Shown piece after piece: positions 51,135 to 61,550 of a stretch of 64,000 bases of DNA. The notes beneath the pieces are model-generated. The model saw only the letters and a list, made by a program, of their open reading frames with translations. It was not told where the DNA came from and did not search any database. Each line of letters begins with the position of its first letter. The first letter of the stretch is position 1. The position numbers and the translations under genes are program-made. Where the stretch lies: assembly GCA_029240245.1 (NCBI GenBank), contig JARBTJ010000004.1, positions 1 through 64,000 of the forward strand, written 5' to 3'. The DNA is from Herbinix sp. Lineage in GTDB: Bacteria > Bacillota > Clostridia > Lachnospirales > Lachnospiraceae.

Positions 51135-53234
51135 CTACCTGCCCAATAATGTTTTACTTTTTACGATATATCCGTCTCTGCCGCTGTATCTGATCTGAAG
51201 CCAATTACCTAAATCTGATATGATGGTGATCTTCGTCCCTAACGATATGGTAGTTATCGCATTTTTACTATCCACTTCCGGTTTACTTCGAAAAACTACA
51301 CTCTTCGTAACCACAGTTGTCTGATAGGAGGAAAGTTTGGCCATTAACAGACTGCTGTTTTTTACATATCCAATTTTTCCGTTATATAAAACTTTTGACC
51401 ATCCGGTATAGGTATCGGCAATCCATTCAACCTCCATATTAGTCTTCAACTTAGTGTGGATACCATCAACAATATTATCCTTCTTATACAGATTACAATC
51501 AGATTTAATCTTTACCATATTCCAGTTAACCATAGACTGTCCCATGGCAAACGTAGTTTTTCCTGTAACCGGTTTTCCCTGTCCAAGCGATGCAGAATTG
51601 ATGGATAACAAACGGAGATCTTCGTATTTAATGTCCAATACCAGCATTCCACCACTGTTCATTACTCCTGATTTCCCCTGCTTCGTTACTACAAATAGCT
51701 CTAAATTATTGTCGTAGGTAATATTATCATATTGCACAGGAATCACATTATTTCCGTAAATGTTCACAGTACCGAATTTTTTATCCTTCTGGACGATAAA
51801 TAAACCTTCATAGGAGACCTCCGATATCATATCATACTCTGCCTTAAGAATTAATAAGCCACGGTGGTCAATCATACCATACTTACCGTTATTTTTAATG
51901 ATATATCCCCCAGTAACATCCTTCACAAGTTCATCATAGGTAAATGCTATATCTACGTTCCCGGCCAGATCTATCTTTCCTTGTTTTCCATTTTTCCATG
52001 CGTAGAAACCGTCTTTCAAATATTGTAATCCATCGAATGCTATCGGAATGATCTCTTTTGCATCATTGCCGATGACACCGGTTTTCCCATCCAGGGTGAC
52101 AATATAATAATTAAAGGTGGATAACCAGCTGATATTACCGTATTCCAGTGGAAGGATTACATTTTCACGACGGTCATACATACCATATAATCCATCCTTA
52201 TATACAACATATAGATTTCCGTTATCTATCACATTAATTTCATCATAGGCCACCGGCACAATCACCCAGCCACCTTCATCCACGATACCGCATTTGGTTC
52301 CAAGCATAACCTTGTAGTTACCGAACGGTAATAGTTCAACGTAATCATATATGATAGGTAGCACTTCATTTTGAGCCGTTGTAATGACCCCATGCTTATT
52401 CTTTTTTTCCACCATATAATAACCATGATCCAGTAAAGAGATCGAATCATATTCCACCGGCAGGATCTGCTTTCCTTCCCGGCTGATTACTCCGTAATAG
52501 CTTCCCTTCTGCACCAAAATTGCTTTTCCCGGAGCAAGCTCACGAAAGCTGTCATATCTTTCATTAACCATTAACATTTTATTTCCTTTTCCATCAATGA
52601 TTCCGTAAAATCCGTCCTGTTTCATGATATACAAGCTATCGGAAATCGGTGTTATCCAATCATACAAATGCCCTATGATTAGCATTCCCTTTCCGTTCAT
52701 TATCCCATGCTTTCCGTTTAAATCAACATCAAAGCTACCCTCCGCTGTGATCCGGATTGAGTCATACTTTATCGGAATCCTTACTTCACCCGACCCGTCA
52801 ATGACTCCATACTTATCCCTGATTTGTACTATATAGCGTCCCTCTGATAGTTTTTGGATCGAATCATATTGAATTGGAACCAGAATATGCTCATAAAAGT
52901 CAATAACCCCAAATTTACCGTCTTTCTTAACAAACAGCCTTTGCTCCTCATAATTATCCTCATAAATATCCTCATAGCGTTCCGATATCACTTGAAGTTC
53001 CTTATTTAATAAAAAGTATTCATTGTTCTTTTTTCCAAGTAGTTTTCCATTTGGAAGTAACTGAAATACTGAGTCAACGATATTGTTATCATTTTGTACC
53101 GTAATGTAAGTATCTTGATAGGTAACTGCCGATGCATCAGGAACATCTGATAACATCAAGATACTGCATAGGAATATTACTGCTATCCTTCTTCTGATTT
53201 GTAAACGCTTATTCATTAGATGAGCCCCCTTCAT
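51135..53234 (-). CDS. Exported WG-repeat protein with C-terminal SH3-like domains
   Basis: Many KxGVID..G..V.PI.YDSI units; C-terminal VVFRSKPEVDSKNAITTISLGTKITIISDLGNWLQIRYSGRDGYI. Confidence 0.88.
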   Translation of the reverse strand: MKGAHLMNKRLQIRRRIAVIFLCSILMLSDVPDASAVTYQDTYITVQNDNNIVDSVFQLLPNGKLLGKKNNEYFLLNKELQVISERYEDIYEDNYEEQRLFVKKDGKFGVIDFYEHILVPIQYDSIQKLSEGRYIVQIRDKYGVIDGSGEVRIPIKYDSIRITAEGSFDVDLNGKHGIMNGKGMLIIGHLYDWITPISDSLYIMKQDGFYGIIDGKGNKMLMVNERYDSFRELAPGKAILVQKGSYYGVISREGKQILPVEYDSISLLDHGYYMVEKKNKHGVITTAQNEVLPIIYDYVELLPFGNYKVMLGTKCGIVDEGGWVIVPVAYDEINVIDNGNLYVVYKDGLYGMYDRRENVILPLEYGNISWLSTFNYYIVTLDGKTGVIGNDAKEIIPIAFDGLQYLKDGFYAWKNGKQGKIDLAGNVDIAFTYDELVKDVTGGYIIKNNGKYGMIDHRGLLILKAEYDMISEVSYEGLFIVQKDKKFGTVNIYGNNVIPVQYDNITYDNNLELFVVTKQGKSGVMNSGGMLVLDIKYEDLRLLSINSASLGQGKPVTGKTTFAMGQSMVNWNMVKIKSDCNLYKKDNIVDGIHTKLKTNMEVEWIADTYTGWSKVLYNGKIGYVKNSSLLMAKLSSYQTTVVTKSVVFRSKPEVDSKNAITTISLGTKITIISDLGNWLQIRYSGRDGYIVKSKTLLGR

Positions 53235-53466
53235 TGTAAATAATAATTCTCTTTATCAGCTTATAACATGTATTCAATATATATGATACACATTTATTTC
53301 CAATAATGCTAGTGTTAAGTAAAAATCTTACTATTTTACAAATTGTACCGAACCAGAACGAATGCTTTCATGAAGTGATAATTTCTTTGCGCGTGAGGGA
53401 GTCTCCTAGGCGAACCAAAGCTTTACGGAGTGTATTTATCAGATTAGGCTGAATTTATTATGAAAA

Positions 53467-53500
53467 CAAAAACAGCTGATGAATTCATCAGCTGTTTTTG
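53467..53500. terminator. Perfect 34-bp palindrome, terminator-like
   Basis: caaaaacagctgatgaattcatcagctgtttttg, just beyond the SulP stop. Confidence 0.8.
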
Positions 53501-53519
53501 TATGATCTTTTTAATTTGA

Positions 53520-55196
53520 TTAACTGGCCTGCTGGGCCATGGATTTTTGTAAATCATGTGCTCTTTGCAATGCTGCATCGATATTTTCACAGAAATTTGA
53601 TTTTCCCAACTGCTTGTCAAAGCCAGCCTTCTGCATCATTTTAAGAGGCTGCTCCTGAACATGGGACAATAAAACGGTAATATTTTTCTTCTCGCATGCC
53701 TTCAACACATTATGCAAAGAATGCAGCGCATTTACGTCCATTGCCGGTACGCTTCTCATACGAAGAATTACTATTTTAACATGGGAATCCAATGAAATAT
53801 TCATGAATTTATCTGCAGCTCCAAAGAACATAGGTCCGTTGATTTCATATACCAGTGTATTCGTCGGAACTCTCTTTAAACGGATATGTTCGGAATCATT
53901 CATATCCTCATCTTTCGTATCATTGTCTATGTATTTCCAGCTTTGGACATCTGCCACATCTGCCATTCGCTTCATAAACAGAACAGCAGCCATTAAAATT
54001 CCTACTTCAATTGCGATTACCAAGTCAAATACCACTGTGAGTACAAAGGTTGATACCAGCACTAAGGTATCGCTCTTTGGTGAGGTTTTCACCAGTGCGA
54101 CAAACTCTTTCCATTCACTCATATTATAAGCTACCATGAACAATATCGCTGCAATCGTTGGCATCGGGATGAGTGCTGCATAGGGCATCAGTACCACAAG
54201 TATTAAAAATAGCATAACTGCATGTACCATCCCGGCGATCGGAGTCCGTCCGCCATTCTTTACATTGGCAGCGGTTCTTGCTATAGCACCGGTTGCAGGT
54301 ATTCCTCCAAATAAACTGGAACATATATTACCGGCTCCCTGTGCAATCAGTTCCATATTAGAACGATGTTTGCTACCGACCATACCATCCGCCACCACAC
54401 AGGATAGAAGTGATTCAACTCCGGCAAGAACTGCAATTGTAAATGCATCCGGCATCAGTGACCGGATCGCACTCAGACTAAATTGCGGCATTTGGGGAAG
54501 CGGCGGTTTTGATGAGATTTCGTATAAACTTCCGATAGTATTAACATCCATTTCAAGCAGCTTAACCATCGCCGCTGCGGCAACTACAGCAATTAAGGAA
54601 CCCGGAATTTTATTATTTATTTTAGGCCATATGATCAATATCGCCAAAGAAACAACCCCGATGATAAACGCTTGAAAATTAATTGTCGTTATGCCTTCAA
54701 TGCATGCCTCCAGTTTTTCCATGGTTTCAATCGGCTTAGTCTCAAAAGTTAAACCGAAGAAATCTTTGATCTGTCCGATCAATATCGTAACTGCAATACC
54801 GAAGGTAAATCCAGTGGTGATCGTATAAGGGATAAAGCGCAACAGTCTTCCGAACTTAAGCAAACCCATAACAATTAGCAGGACACCTGCCATGATGGTT
54901 GCGATAGCCAGTCCTTCCATACCATTTCTTGCTACAATACCGGCGACAATTGTTGCAAATGCAGCTGTTGGCCCTGCTATCTGAACTCTGCTACCACCCA
55001 GGAAAGATATAATAAATCCAGCTACAATCGCCGTATATAAGCCTCTTTCCGGTGTTACTCCTGATGCCAGTGCAAGTGCAATGGATAGCGGCAGTGCAAT
55101 AATCGCAACAATAATTCCCGCAACAATATCCTTTACAAATTGTTCTTTCGTGTATGTTTTCATAACAGAAAACAACTTTGGCTTTAACTTATCCAT
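53520..55196 (-). CDS. SulP-family inorganic anion transporter with STAS domain
   Basis: GLYTAIVAGFIISFLGGSRVQIAGPTAAFATIVAGIV; C-terminal STAS RMRSVPAMDVNALHSLHNVL. Confidence 0.93.
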   Translation of the reverse strand: MDKLKPKLFSVMKTYTKEQFVKDIVAGIIVAIIALPLSIALALASGVTPERGLYTAIVAGFIISFLGGSRVQIAGPTAAFATIVAGIVARNGMEGLAIATIMAGVLLIVMGLLKFGRLLRFIPYTITTGFTFGIAVTILIGQIKDFFGLTFETKPIETMEKLEACIEGITTINFQAFIIGVVSLAILIIWPKINNKIPGSLIAVVAAAAMVKLLEMDVNTIGSLYEISSKPPLPQMPQFSLSAIRSLMPDAFTIAVLAGVESLLSCVVADGMVGSKHRSNMELIAQGAGNICSSLFGGIPATGAIARTAANVKNGGRTPIAGMVHAVMLFLILVVLMPYAALIPMPTIAAILFMVAYNMSEWKEFVALVKTSPKSDTLVLVSTFVLTVVFDLVIAIEVGILMAAVLFMKRMADVADVQSWKYIDNDTKDEDMNDSEHIRLKRVPTNTLVYEINGPMFFGAADKFMNISLDSHVKIVILRMRSVPAMDVNALHSLHNVLKACEKKNITVLLSHVQEQPLKMMQKAGFDKQLGKSNFCENIDAALQRAHDLQKSMAQQAS

Positions 55197-55464
55197 TTTC
55201 TCATTTGCCTCCCATTTTGAAGGTTCCCCCTTCGCGTCTTACAGTACACAATATTAAACTTAAAGATAACAATTTTCAAGTATAATTATAAAATATTTAT
55301 AAACAACGCTCCTGCCAAGTTAGTCGTAGTTTATCATCGATATATAAAAAAGCAGATTGGGGTAGTCTCAATCGTATTTATCAGTCATATGTCATACCTA
55401 CAGTAAAATAATAGTGAAGATACTATCTGAATTTTTGTTGATGAATCTACAATAATTAATTAGA

Positions 55465-57000
55465 ATGTCCTACAGGCATATACCAATGAGTTTTTGGGAA
55501 AATATCAAAGGAAGAAGCTTTTTTATTGGTGAAATATTCAGCATAACAGAAACGAAAGAAACGGATGGCAAAAGCATGAAACAAACCAGTGATAAAATAT
55601 ATAAAAACAGAATGATTATTTTAATTAATATAGTACTAATGACCTTTATGGCAACCCTCGACAGCAGTATCGTAAATGTTGCACTTCCAACCATATCAGA
55701 AGACCTTTCGGTAAGCACCGAAGCTATCGCTTGGGTGGTTTCCTCCTACTTACTTGTAATTGTAGGAACCATTTTGATCTTTGGCCGATTAGGAGATATA
55801 AAGGGTAAAACTAATATTTTTATGTACGGTATCGTTATTTTTACATTTGGCTCCCTGTTGTGTGGTCTGGCAGATAACTTTCTGTTTTTAATCGTTGCCA
55901 GAGTCGTTCAGGCCATTGGTGCCTCTGCAGCTATGGCAACCAATCAGGGAATTATAACACAAGTATTTCCGAGCAACGAAAGAGGAAAGGCCCTTGGAAT
56001 ATCAAGTACCTTTGTAGCCTTAGGTTCCATGGCGGGCCCCCCAATCGGTGGTCTGATGATTGCCTCCTTCCACTGGAAATATATCTTTCTGATCAATGTT
56101 CCTATCGGTATTCTTGTATTTGTCTTGGGACTCAAAACACTGCCAAAAGCAAAGGTGAGTACGGAGGAAAGGCTTGATAAACCGGGGTCTGTTTTATTTG
56201 GAGTCTTCATTGCTTCCTTGTTTGGTACATTAATAATGGGAGAGGAAAACGGTTATGGCAGCCCAGCCATCCTAACCGGCTTTCTCATCTCCTTATTATC
56301 CTTTATCCTATTTATTGTGGTGGAAAAGAAAACAGAAGTTCCGCTTCTTCAATTGAAACTTTTTGAAAACAGATTATTCTCATTAAGCCTCTTCTGTGCC
56401 TTTATATCCTACCTGGCGATCAGCAGTACAACCATTATTCAACCCTTTTATCTTCAGAATACCTTAAAATATTCGCCCGCCATCACCGGAATCATCATGA
56501 TGGTCTATCCGCTGGTAATGTCCATCATAGCTCCGATCAGCGGTTACGTATCGGATAGAATCGGTTCTGAGTTATTAACCTTTCTAGGGCTTGTACTTGA
56601 CAGTATCGGTCTGTTACTCATGTCCACTCTGAATGAATTCTCACCGCTATATCTGTTAATTATTTATGTGAGCATCATGTCGGTTGGAAATGGATTGTTT
56701 CAGTCACCGAATACCTCTTTGATCATGTCAAATGCACCGCGGAATATGCTTGGCATCTCCGGCAGTGTAAATGCCTTAATCAGAAATTTAGGTATGATAT
56801 CCGGAATTTCTCTTTCCGTACTCATTTTATATAACCGCATGAGCCGTAAAATCGGAGGGAACGTATCCAATTATGTGGAGGGCCGGGACGATGTATTTGT
56901 CTATGGGATGAGAGGTGCTTATATGGCAGCAGCCGCTATCTGCGCCGTAGGTGCTTTATTAACAGCCTTTCGCCTTTATCACAAAAGAAAGCGAAGCTAG
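55465..57000 (+). CDS. MFS transporter, DHA2/EmrB-like
   Basis: LMTFMATLDSSIVNVALPTIS, RVVQAIGASAAMATNQGII, GPPIGGLM; likely start at 55576. Confidence 0.9.
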   Translation: MSYRHIPMSFWENIKGRSFFIGEIFSITETKETDGKSMKQTSDKIYKNRMIILINIVLMTFMATLDSSIVNVALPTISEDLSVSTEAIAWVVSSYLLVIVGTILIFGRLGDIKGKTNIFMYGIVIFTFGSLLCGLADNFLFLIVARVVQAIGASAAMATNQGIITQVFPSNERGKALGISSTFVALGSMAGPPIGGLMIASFHWKYIFLINVPIGILVFVLGLKTLPKAKVSTEERLDKPGSVLFGVFIASLFGTLIMGEENGYGSPAILTGFLISLLSFILFIVVEKKTEVPLLQLKLFENRLFSLSLFCAFISYLAISSTTIIQPFYLQNTLKYSPAITGIIMMVYPLVMSIIAPISGYVSDRIGSELLTFLGLVLDSIGLLLMSTLNEFSPLYLLIIYVSIMSVGNGLFQSPNTSLIMSNAPRNMLGISGSVNALIRNLGMISGISLSVLILYNRMSRKIGGNVSNYVEGRDDVFVYGMRGAYMAAAAICAVGALLTAFRLYHKRKRS

Positions 57001-57155
57001 GTTTTGGAACTTTAGTTAAATATTACAATTTGTACTTGCAATTTATTTATGGATAGGTTATAATTAGTAATAGTTACTGTTATCAATAAATTCATTAGAG
57101 GTAGAAACTGCTCTTAAGTAATATTTTTCAATTTTATCCGTAGACTATAATTATT

Positions 57156-57275
57156 GGTTAAAGTGTCAAAAGGTGCTACGCACTTTTCATGCTACAATAT
57201 AATGATATGAAAGCTAGCTTGCATATCATTATATTGTAGCACAAAAGCACCGAAGGTGCTTTTGACACTTTAACC
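57156..57275. mobile_element. MITE-like palindromic element, copy 3 (inverted relative to copy 2)
   Basis: GGTTAAAGTGTCAAAAGGTGCTACGCAC...GCACCGAAGGTGCTTTTGACACTTTAACC; 6-bp direct repeat attatt at 57150-57155 and 57276-57281. Confidence 0.87.
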
Positions 57276-57301
57276 ATTATTTAAAATAACGAAAAGGAGA
57301 A

Positions 57302-57688
57302 ATGAATATGTCAGATGTAATTTTTTATCGTTGTGAAACCTGTGGTAATATGGTTGTTAAAATTAAAGATGGTGGTGGCACACTTGTCTGTTGCGGTGAG
57401 CCCATGACTGCTTTAGCGGCCAATACAACCGATGCTGCTCACGAAAAACACGTACCGGTGGTAACAAGTGAACCCGGTGTTATCAAGGTAACGGTTGGTT
57501 CCGTTCTTCATCCATCACTTCCGGAGCATTATATCGAATGGATCGCTCTGGTTACCGAGGACTCAATTCAAATTACTTATCTTCAACCCGGAATGGAACC
57601 GAAGGCAGAATTTGGCGGCGTGAAATCAGGCTCCGTATACGAATACTGCAACCTGCACGGATTATGGAGAGCAGATTTCGAATTCTAG
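57302..57688 (+). CDS. dfx: Desulfoferrodoxin / superoxide reductase
   Basis: FYRCETCGNMVVKIKDGGGTLVCCGEPM; HEKHVPVV; HPSLPEHYIEWI; YCNLHGLW. Confidence 0.95.
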   Translation: MNMSDVIFYRCETCGNMVVKIKDGGGTLVCCGEPMTALAANTTDAAHEKHVPVVTSEPGVIKVTVGSVLHPSLPEHYIEWIALVTEDSIQITYLQPGMEPKAEFGGVKSGSVYEYCNLHGLWRADFEF

Positions 57689-57763
57689 GAATTCATGCTT
57701 TGAATTAAATTAAGTCTTTAACAACATATTTCAAGCTTCACAATTAACTATGTTGACATGAAG

Positions 57764-57802
57764 TACAGCCCGTTTCATGGTATGAACCGTGAACGGGCTG
57801 TA
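57764..57802 (+). terminator. Terminator after dfx
   Basis: tacagcccgtttcatgg-tatga-accgtgaacgggctgta then ttatttct. Confidence 0.75.
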
Positions 57803-57897
57803 TTATTTCTCTAATTGTTTCTTTATTATCTTATATCATTCTTGTTGCTATTGTTATTGTTATAGTCGTTATTGTTTTGTCGTTATTGCTTTCCTAA

Positions 57898-60450
57898 TCA
57901 TTCTTTATATTTACTGATTTCGTAAAAACGCATGGTACTTAAGTCCCTTCGAAATGGATTGTCATCACCGATGTCCGGTATCTTAACCTCATCCACCACA
58001 ATTCCTTTTCTGATAAGGTATAAAGTTTCACCGGTTTTTAAGTTAAAATCCGCCTTTGGTAATCTGTCCGGTGAGGAGGAAGGATTATCCTTACACATAA
58101 TGGTTAAGCTTTCTCCAGGCTTCATTTGATTGAAGGGCAGAGGATATTCCGTTGGTTTCGTAATGTCATCGGTTAGAAAATAACCGGAAGCCGATACCTT
58201 TTCCTTATTGGGATTATACAAAATGATATAATCTCCATCACCATCCGAAGATAGTTCACTGATGATAATGTGCGGGTCCTTCGGCTTTTCCTTATAGACA
58301 CTGATAACCTCCACCTTGCCATTTTTTATCCGGTCCGCTGTAATAACCAGTTCTTTCCCGTATACCTTATTCCCATTTACAAGCCAGTAATCAAATTCTT
58401 TGCCGGCCGGTGAGACTGTGGTTATCACTGTATCGATATCCGTATAGTAGGTTCCTTCAAAATATGCATCCGTAACATAAGAATTGATTTTAAGTTCACA
58501 GCCTTTACCGGAACGAACCATAAGCTCATAGGTTCCACTTAGGTTAAAAAAGCTTCGATAATTTGATATAATGAATTCTGACCGCTGCTTACCGAACGTG
58601 CGCATCCCCGTTAGTCTCCCTGCCAGCTGCATCGGATTCCCACCGGTGAAAGCAGCTAGTTCACGAACACTGGACGCATTCATATCATCCAGTACCTCAT
58701 TAACATTATCCGCCGAAAATGCACCGTTCGCTAAATCCAGTGATTTTTTAATGAACATTTCCCTGCATTCCTGTCTTTGCAATAATTTACCAAACAGAGG
58801 GCAGGCTGACCTGGAATCGCCATTCTTTCTTACATAATTTTCAATATTGCTGGAATAAGGACTAAAACCGTAAATGCCAAAGCCAAAATCCGTGTCATGC
58901 AACAGATAACGCCATTTTCCATCAAAGGGTGCCTCGCGGTAAACTTCCCCTTCAGCTGCAAAATAACGATAGGTTTTATAATTATTGTGAGGCCAGTCAT
59001 CATTACCTATGTAAATATTAAAAGCATAATAGGAAAGATAATTCTCCACATCAATCAATTCACAAAGATTATCATAGATATAGTCATTGGTGAGATCCAT
59101 GCTGGCATACTTATACATTGCCTCATAATCCTGAATTATCTGGGCGTTCTCACTATCTTCGTCCGAATTTTTGAATAATTCGCCACCTTCTAGGACCTCA
59201 AAGCTTCCGGTATAATCACCGTAATGATCTTCAAAATATTCATCCCCATAAACCTCATGGATCCAGTAGAAACCCTGGTATTGACCGTTAATAAACAGCG
59301 CTGCCGGACGAACCGCTTCATAATCAAGATAGCCCGCCTGACCTGCGATGGTTTGAAAGAATTCATCTCTGATATATGCATTTCCGTTGTCATTGCCGCT
59401 ATTTCGAAGTACCAGCTCTTTAAAGGAATCCAATACCGTCCCGTCACCGCCTACTGCTGTTTTGGTCGGAAAAAATTCATATTCCAGCTTATTCTTTTTA
59501 AGGTCATATTCTTTTCTGGCAAATATTTTAATGGATTTCTGATTATTTGCTCTGGACCAGCCTCCGTAGGTTCTAATACCTGCCTTCTGACCAGCAACCT
59601 GTGTTCCGTCCGGTTCAACAATTTCAAGATACACCGGTCGTTCACTTTCCCTGCCGCGCATATTGTAATTGGCAGGATCATTTGGCTGTATCCCGTCTGC
59701 CGGGTTCGTTTTCTTATAATCATCCCGAAGCTTTCCCTCCACAAAAATACCATACTCATAATCATAAAGATTGTACGGGTCCGTTGTTACGGAAAATACT
59801 AAAGTGTTAAAACGGGAATCGAGATTCTTACCCAAAAAATAGGTATGTACGATCGTTTCCGACTCTGTCCCATCCTCATAAAACGCCTTCGCTTTTACGC
59901 TATAAGCCTTAAGACTGTCACTTATGGTAAGCGCAATCGCATCCTGATATAAATTCTTATCTTCCCCCGGCTCAGTTCCGTCGGTTGTATAATAAATTTT
60001 ACATGGCTTGTCACTCATAATATTGACATCCATACTGTCGGTATAAAAGTAATCTGTCTGGGTAAAAGAGAGATTATTTACACCAAGCGTTTCACCATTC
60101 ACTTCTATGCTACTTTCATCCTCGTCTTGTGAGTCATTGTCATTAGCATCATTATCATCCGCATCCTTGTCATCAGCATCATTGTTATCAGCATCATTGT
60201 TATTAGCATCATTGTTATCCGTATCCTTATCATTATCCTCCGACGCTTTATCATCTGTCTCATGATCATCTTTGTCTTCTGCAGCAGCCCCATCTGCCGC
60301 AGTATCCTCATGATCAGATGTACCTTCCATCGAAGAAGCCTCTAAGGCGTCCTTATCACCTGCGGATTTACCTCCTTCCCCACTGCAGCCTGCAAAACCG
60401 GTAACAGTCAGTATTAACAGCAGTATGCTTAAGTAATATTTTGTTTTCAT
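57898..60450 (-). CDS. CotH-kinase family lipoprotein with chitobiase-like and lamin-tail-like domains
   Basis: Lipobox TGFAGCSG; FFYTDSMDVNIMSDKPCKIYYTTDGTEPG; LRNSGNDNGNAYIRDEFFQTIAG; YLLHDTDFGFGIYG; C-terminal HIIISELSSDGDGDYIILYNPNKEKVSASGYFLTDD. Confidence 0.88.
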   Translation of the reverse strand: MKTKYYLSILLLILTVTGFAGCSGEGGKSAGDKDALEASSMEGTSDHEDTAADGAAAEDKDDHETDDKASEDNDKDTDNNDANNNDADNNDADDKDADDNDANDNDSQDEDESSIEVNGETLGVNNLSFTQTDYFYTDSMDVNIMSDKPCKIYYTTDGTEPGEDKNLYQDAIALTISDSLKAYSVKAKAFYEDGTESETIVHTYFLGKNLDSRFNTLVFSVTTDPYNLYDYEYGIFVEGKLRDDYKKTNPADGIQPNDPANYNMRGRESERPVYLEIVEPDGTQVAGQKAGIRTYGGWSRANNQKSIKIFARKEYDLKKNKLEYEFFPTKTAVGGDGTVLDSFKELVLRNSGNDNGNAYIRDEFFQTIAGQAGYLDYEAVRPAALFINGQYQGFYWIHEVYGDEYFEDHYGDYTGSFEVLEGGELFKNSDEDSENAQIIQDYEAMYKYASMDLTNDYIYDNLCELIDVENYLSYYAFNIYIGNDDWPHNNYKTYRYFAAEGEVYREAPFDGKWRYLLHDTDFGFGIYGFSPYSSNIENYVRKNGDSRSACPLFGKLLQRQECREMFIKKSLDLANGAFSADNVNEVLDDMNASSVRELAAFTGGNPMQLAGRLTGMRTFGKQRSEFIISNYRSFFNLSGTYELMVRSGKGCELKINSYVTDAYFEGTYYTDIDTVITTVSPAGKEFDYWLVNGNKVYGKELVITADRIKNGKVEVISVYKEKPKDPHIIISELSSDGDGDYIILYNPNKEKVSASGYFLTDDITKPTEYPLPFNQMKPGESLTIMCKDNPSSSPDRLPKADFNLKTGETLYLIRKGIVVDEVKIPDIGDDNPFRRDLSTMRFYEISKYKE
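60140..60240. repeat. 15-bp coding tandem repeats in the cotH-like gene
   Basis: gcatcattgttatca-type units encoding NNDAD-like linker. Confidence 0.8.
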
Positions 60451-60574
60451 GATGGTATATCTCCTTCTCCTGTCGTATTTTAAAATACGTCCTATGATGG
60501 TGCTATAGATAGTTCATTTAATCAACATTATATAATACTTTAGTATAATTTGGTATCTATTTTGAAGAAAATAG

Positions 60575-61477
60575 TTATTTTCTCATCCACCAGGAAGAAG
60601 TTGCATAAGGCCGAAAACCTATGCTGTAATAGAATTGTTGTGATGAGCCGACAAAGGCGCGTTTTGCCCCCAAGGCACCGCAGCGCCGGATACCCTCCAA
60701 TACCGCTGCCTTTCCCAGACCTAATTTCCGATAGGCCGGGTCGGTTGCTACCGGTTCCACCAAAGCAAAATCGGAATCCGAATCAAACCACATACCACAA
60801 TAGGATACAAAGTCACCGTTCGGTGCTACTACTGCTATCTTTAAATCCAAGTTAACATTCGGTCGAATCATTTCTTTGAAGAATACCTGTTCCTTTTCAC
60901 TGGAAAATGTGTAGGCCCCTTCCCCATCTATCTCATGATTAAAGCCTTTCCATAATACCTGTCCGTATTGATATAGATCAAAAGTATCTTTTAGACTTGT
61001 AATATGAAAGCCCTCCGGCAGATTATAATGAATCTTTGCTAAATCAATCAGATAAACGCCGTCACTGTCTTTTTCTGATAGTGCGATGAATCCTGACTGT
61101 GCAGCTATTTCTTGAAAATAGGTATCCGTATCATTTATCATGATTTTAAATTGCCCGTTCTTACCCAAATTAGATTCTGCATATTCAAGCAGTTCTTTTT
61201 TTAGATAAGCGTATTCCTCGAACGCATAACAGAAGGCACCACCGAGTGTAGTATCAAATAATGCAGCTGCAATTATCTCAGCATCATCCTCCCATAAACC
61301 AATCCTTCCCAAAGAATTTTTCTCAAGATAGCTGTGCGTAACCATCCAATCCCATCTGCCGAAGGAAAATCCGGGGTAGTTTAATTTTAGTAAAAAGGTA
61401 CGTACCTTTTTATAGTCGTCTCCAAATTCTTCATCCCTGTAATTTCTGAACCGTATTGTCATAAATAATCTCTCCAT
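60575..61477 (-). CDS. GNAT-family N-acetyltransferase
   Basis: GMWFDSDSDFALVEPVATDPAYRKLGLGKAAVLEGIRRCGALGAKRAFVGSSQQFYYSIGFRPY. Confidence 0.9.
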   Translation of the reverse strand: MERLFMTIRFRNYRDEEFGDDYKKVRTFLLKLNYPGFSFGRWDWMVTHSYLEKNSLGRIGLWEDDAEIIAAALFDTTLGGAFCYAFEEYAYLKKELLEYAESNLGKNGQFKIMINDTDTYFQEIAAQSGFIALSEKDSDGVYLIDLAKIHYNLPEGFHITSLKDTFDLYQYGQVLWKGFNHEIDGEGAYTFSSEKEQVFFKEMIRPNVNLDLKIAVVAPNGDFVSYCGMWFDSDSDFALVEPVATDPAYRKLGLGKAAVLEGIRRCGALGAKRAFVGSSQQFYYSIGFRPYATSSWWMRK

Positions 61478-61550
61478 TCATCCATAATAATCTGACAAGC
61501 CTATTTACTTGTCAAACCAACAATTTAAGCTTCGCAAGAAACATAAAAAA

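Noticed and set aside
53320-53440. Possible riboswitch upstream of the WG-repeat gene
   Set aside because: Some short complementary segments (ctttg/caaag, ggag/ctcc) but no consistent nested fold or known consensus seen by eye.
59224-59802. 192-aa plus-strand ORF opposite the cotH-like gene
   Set aside because: Antisense to a well-supported CDS with clear domains; no independent support.
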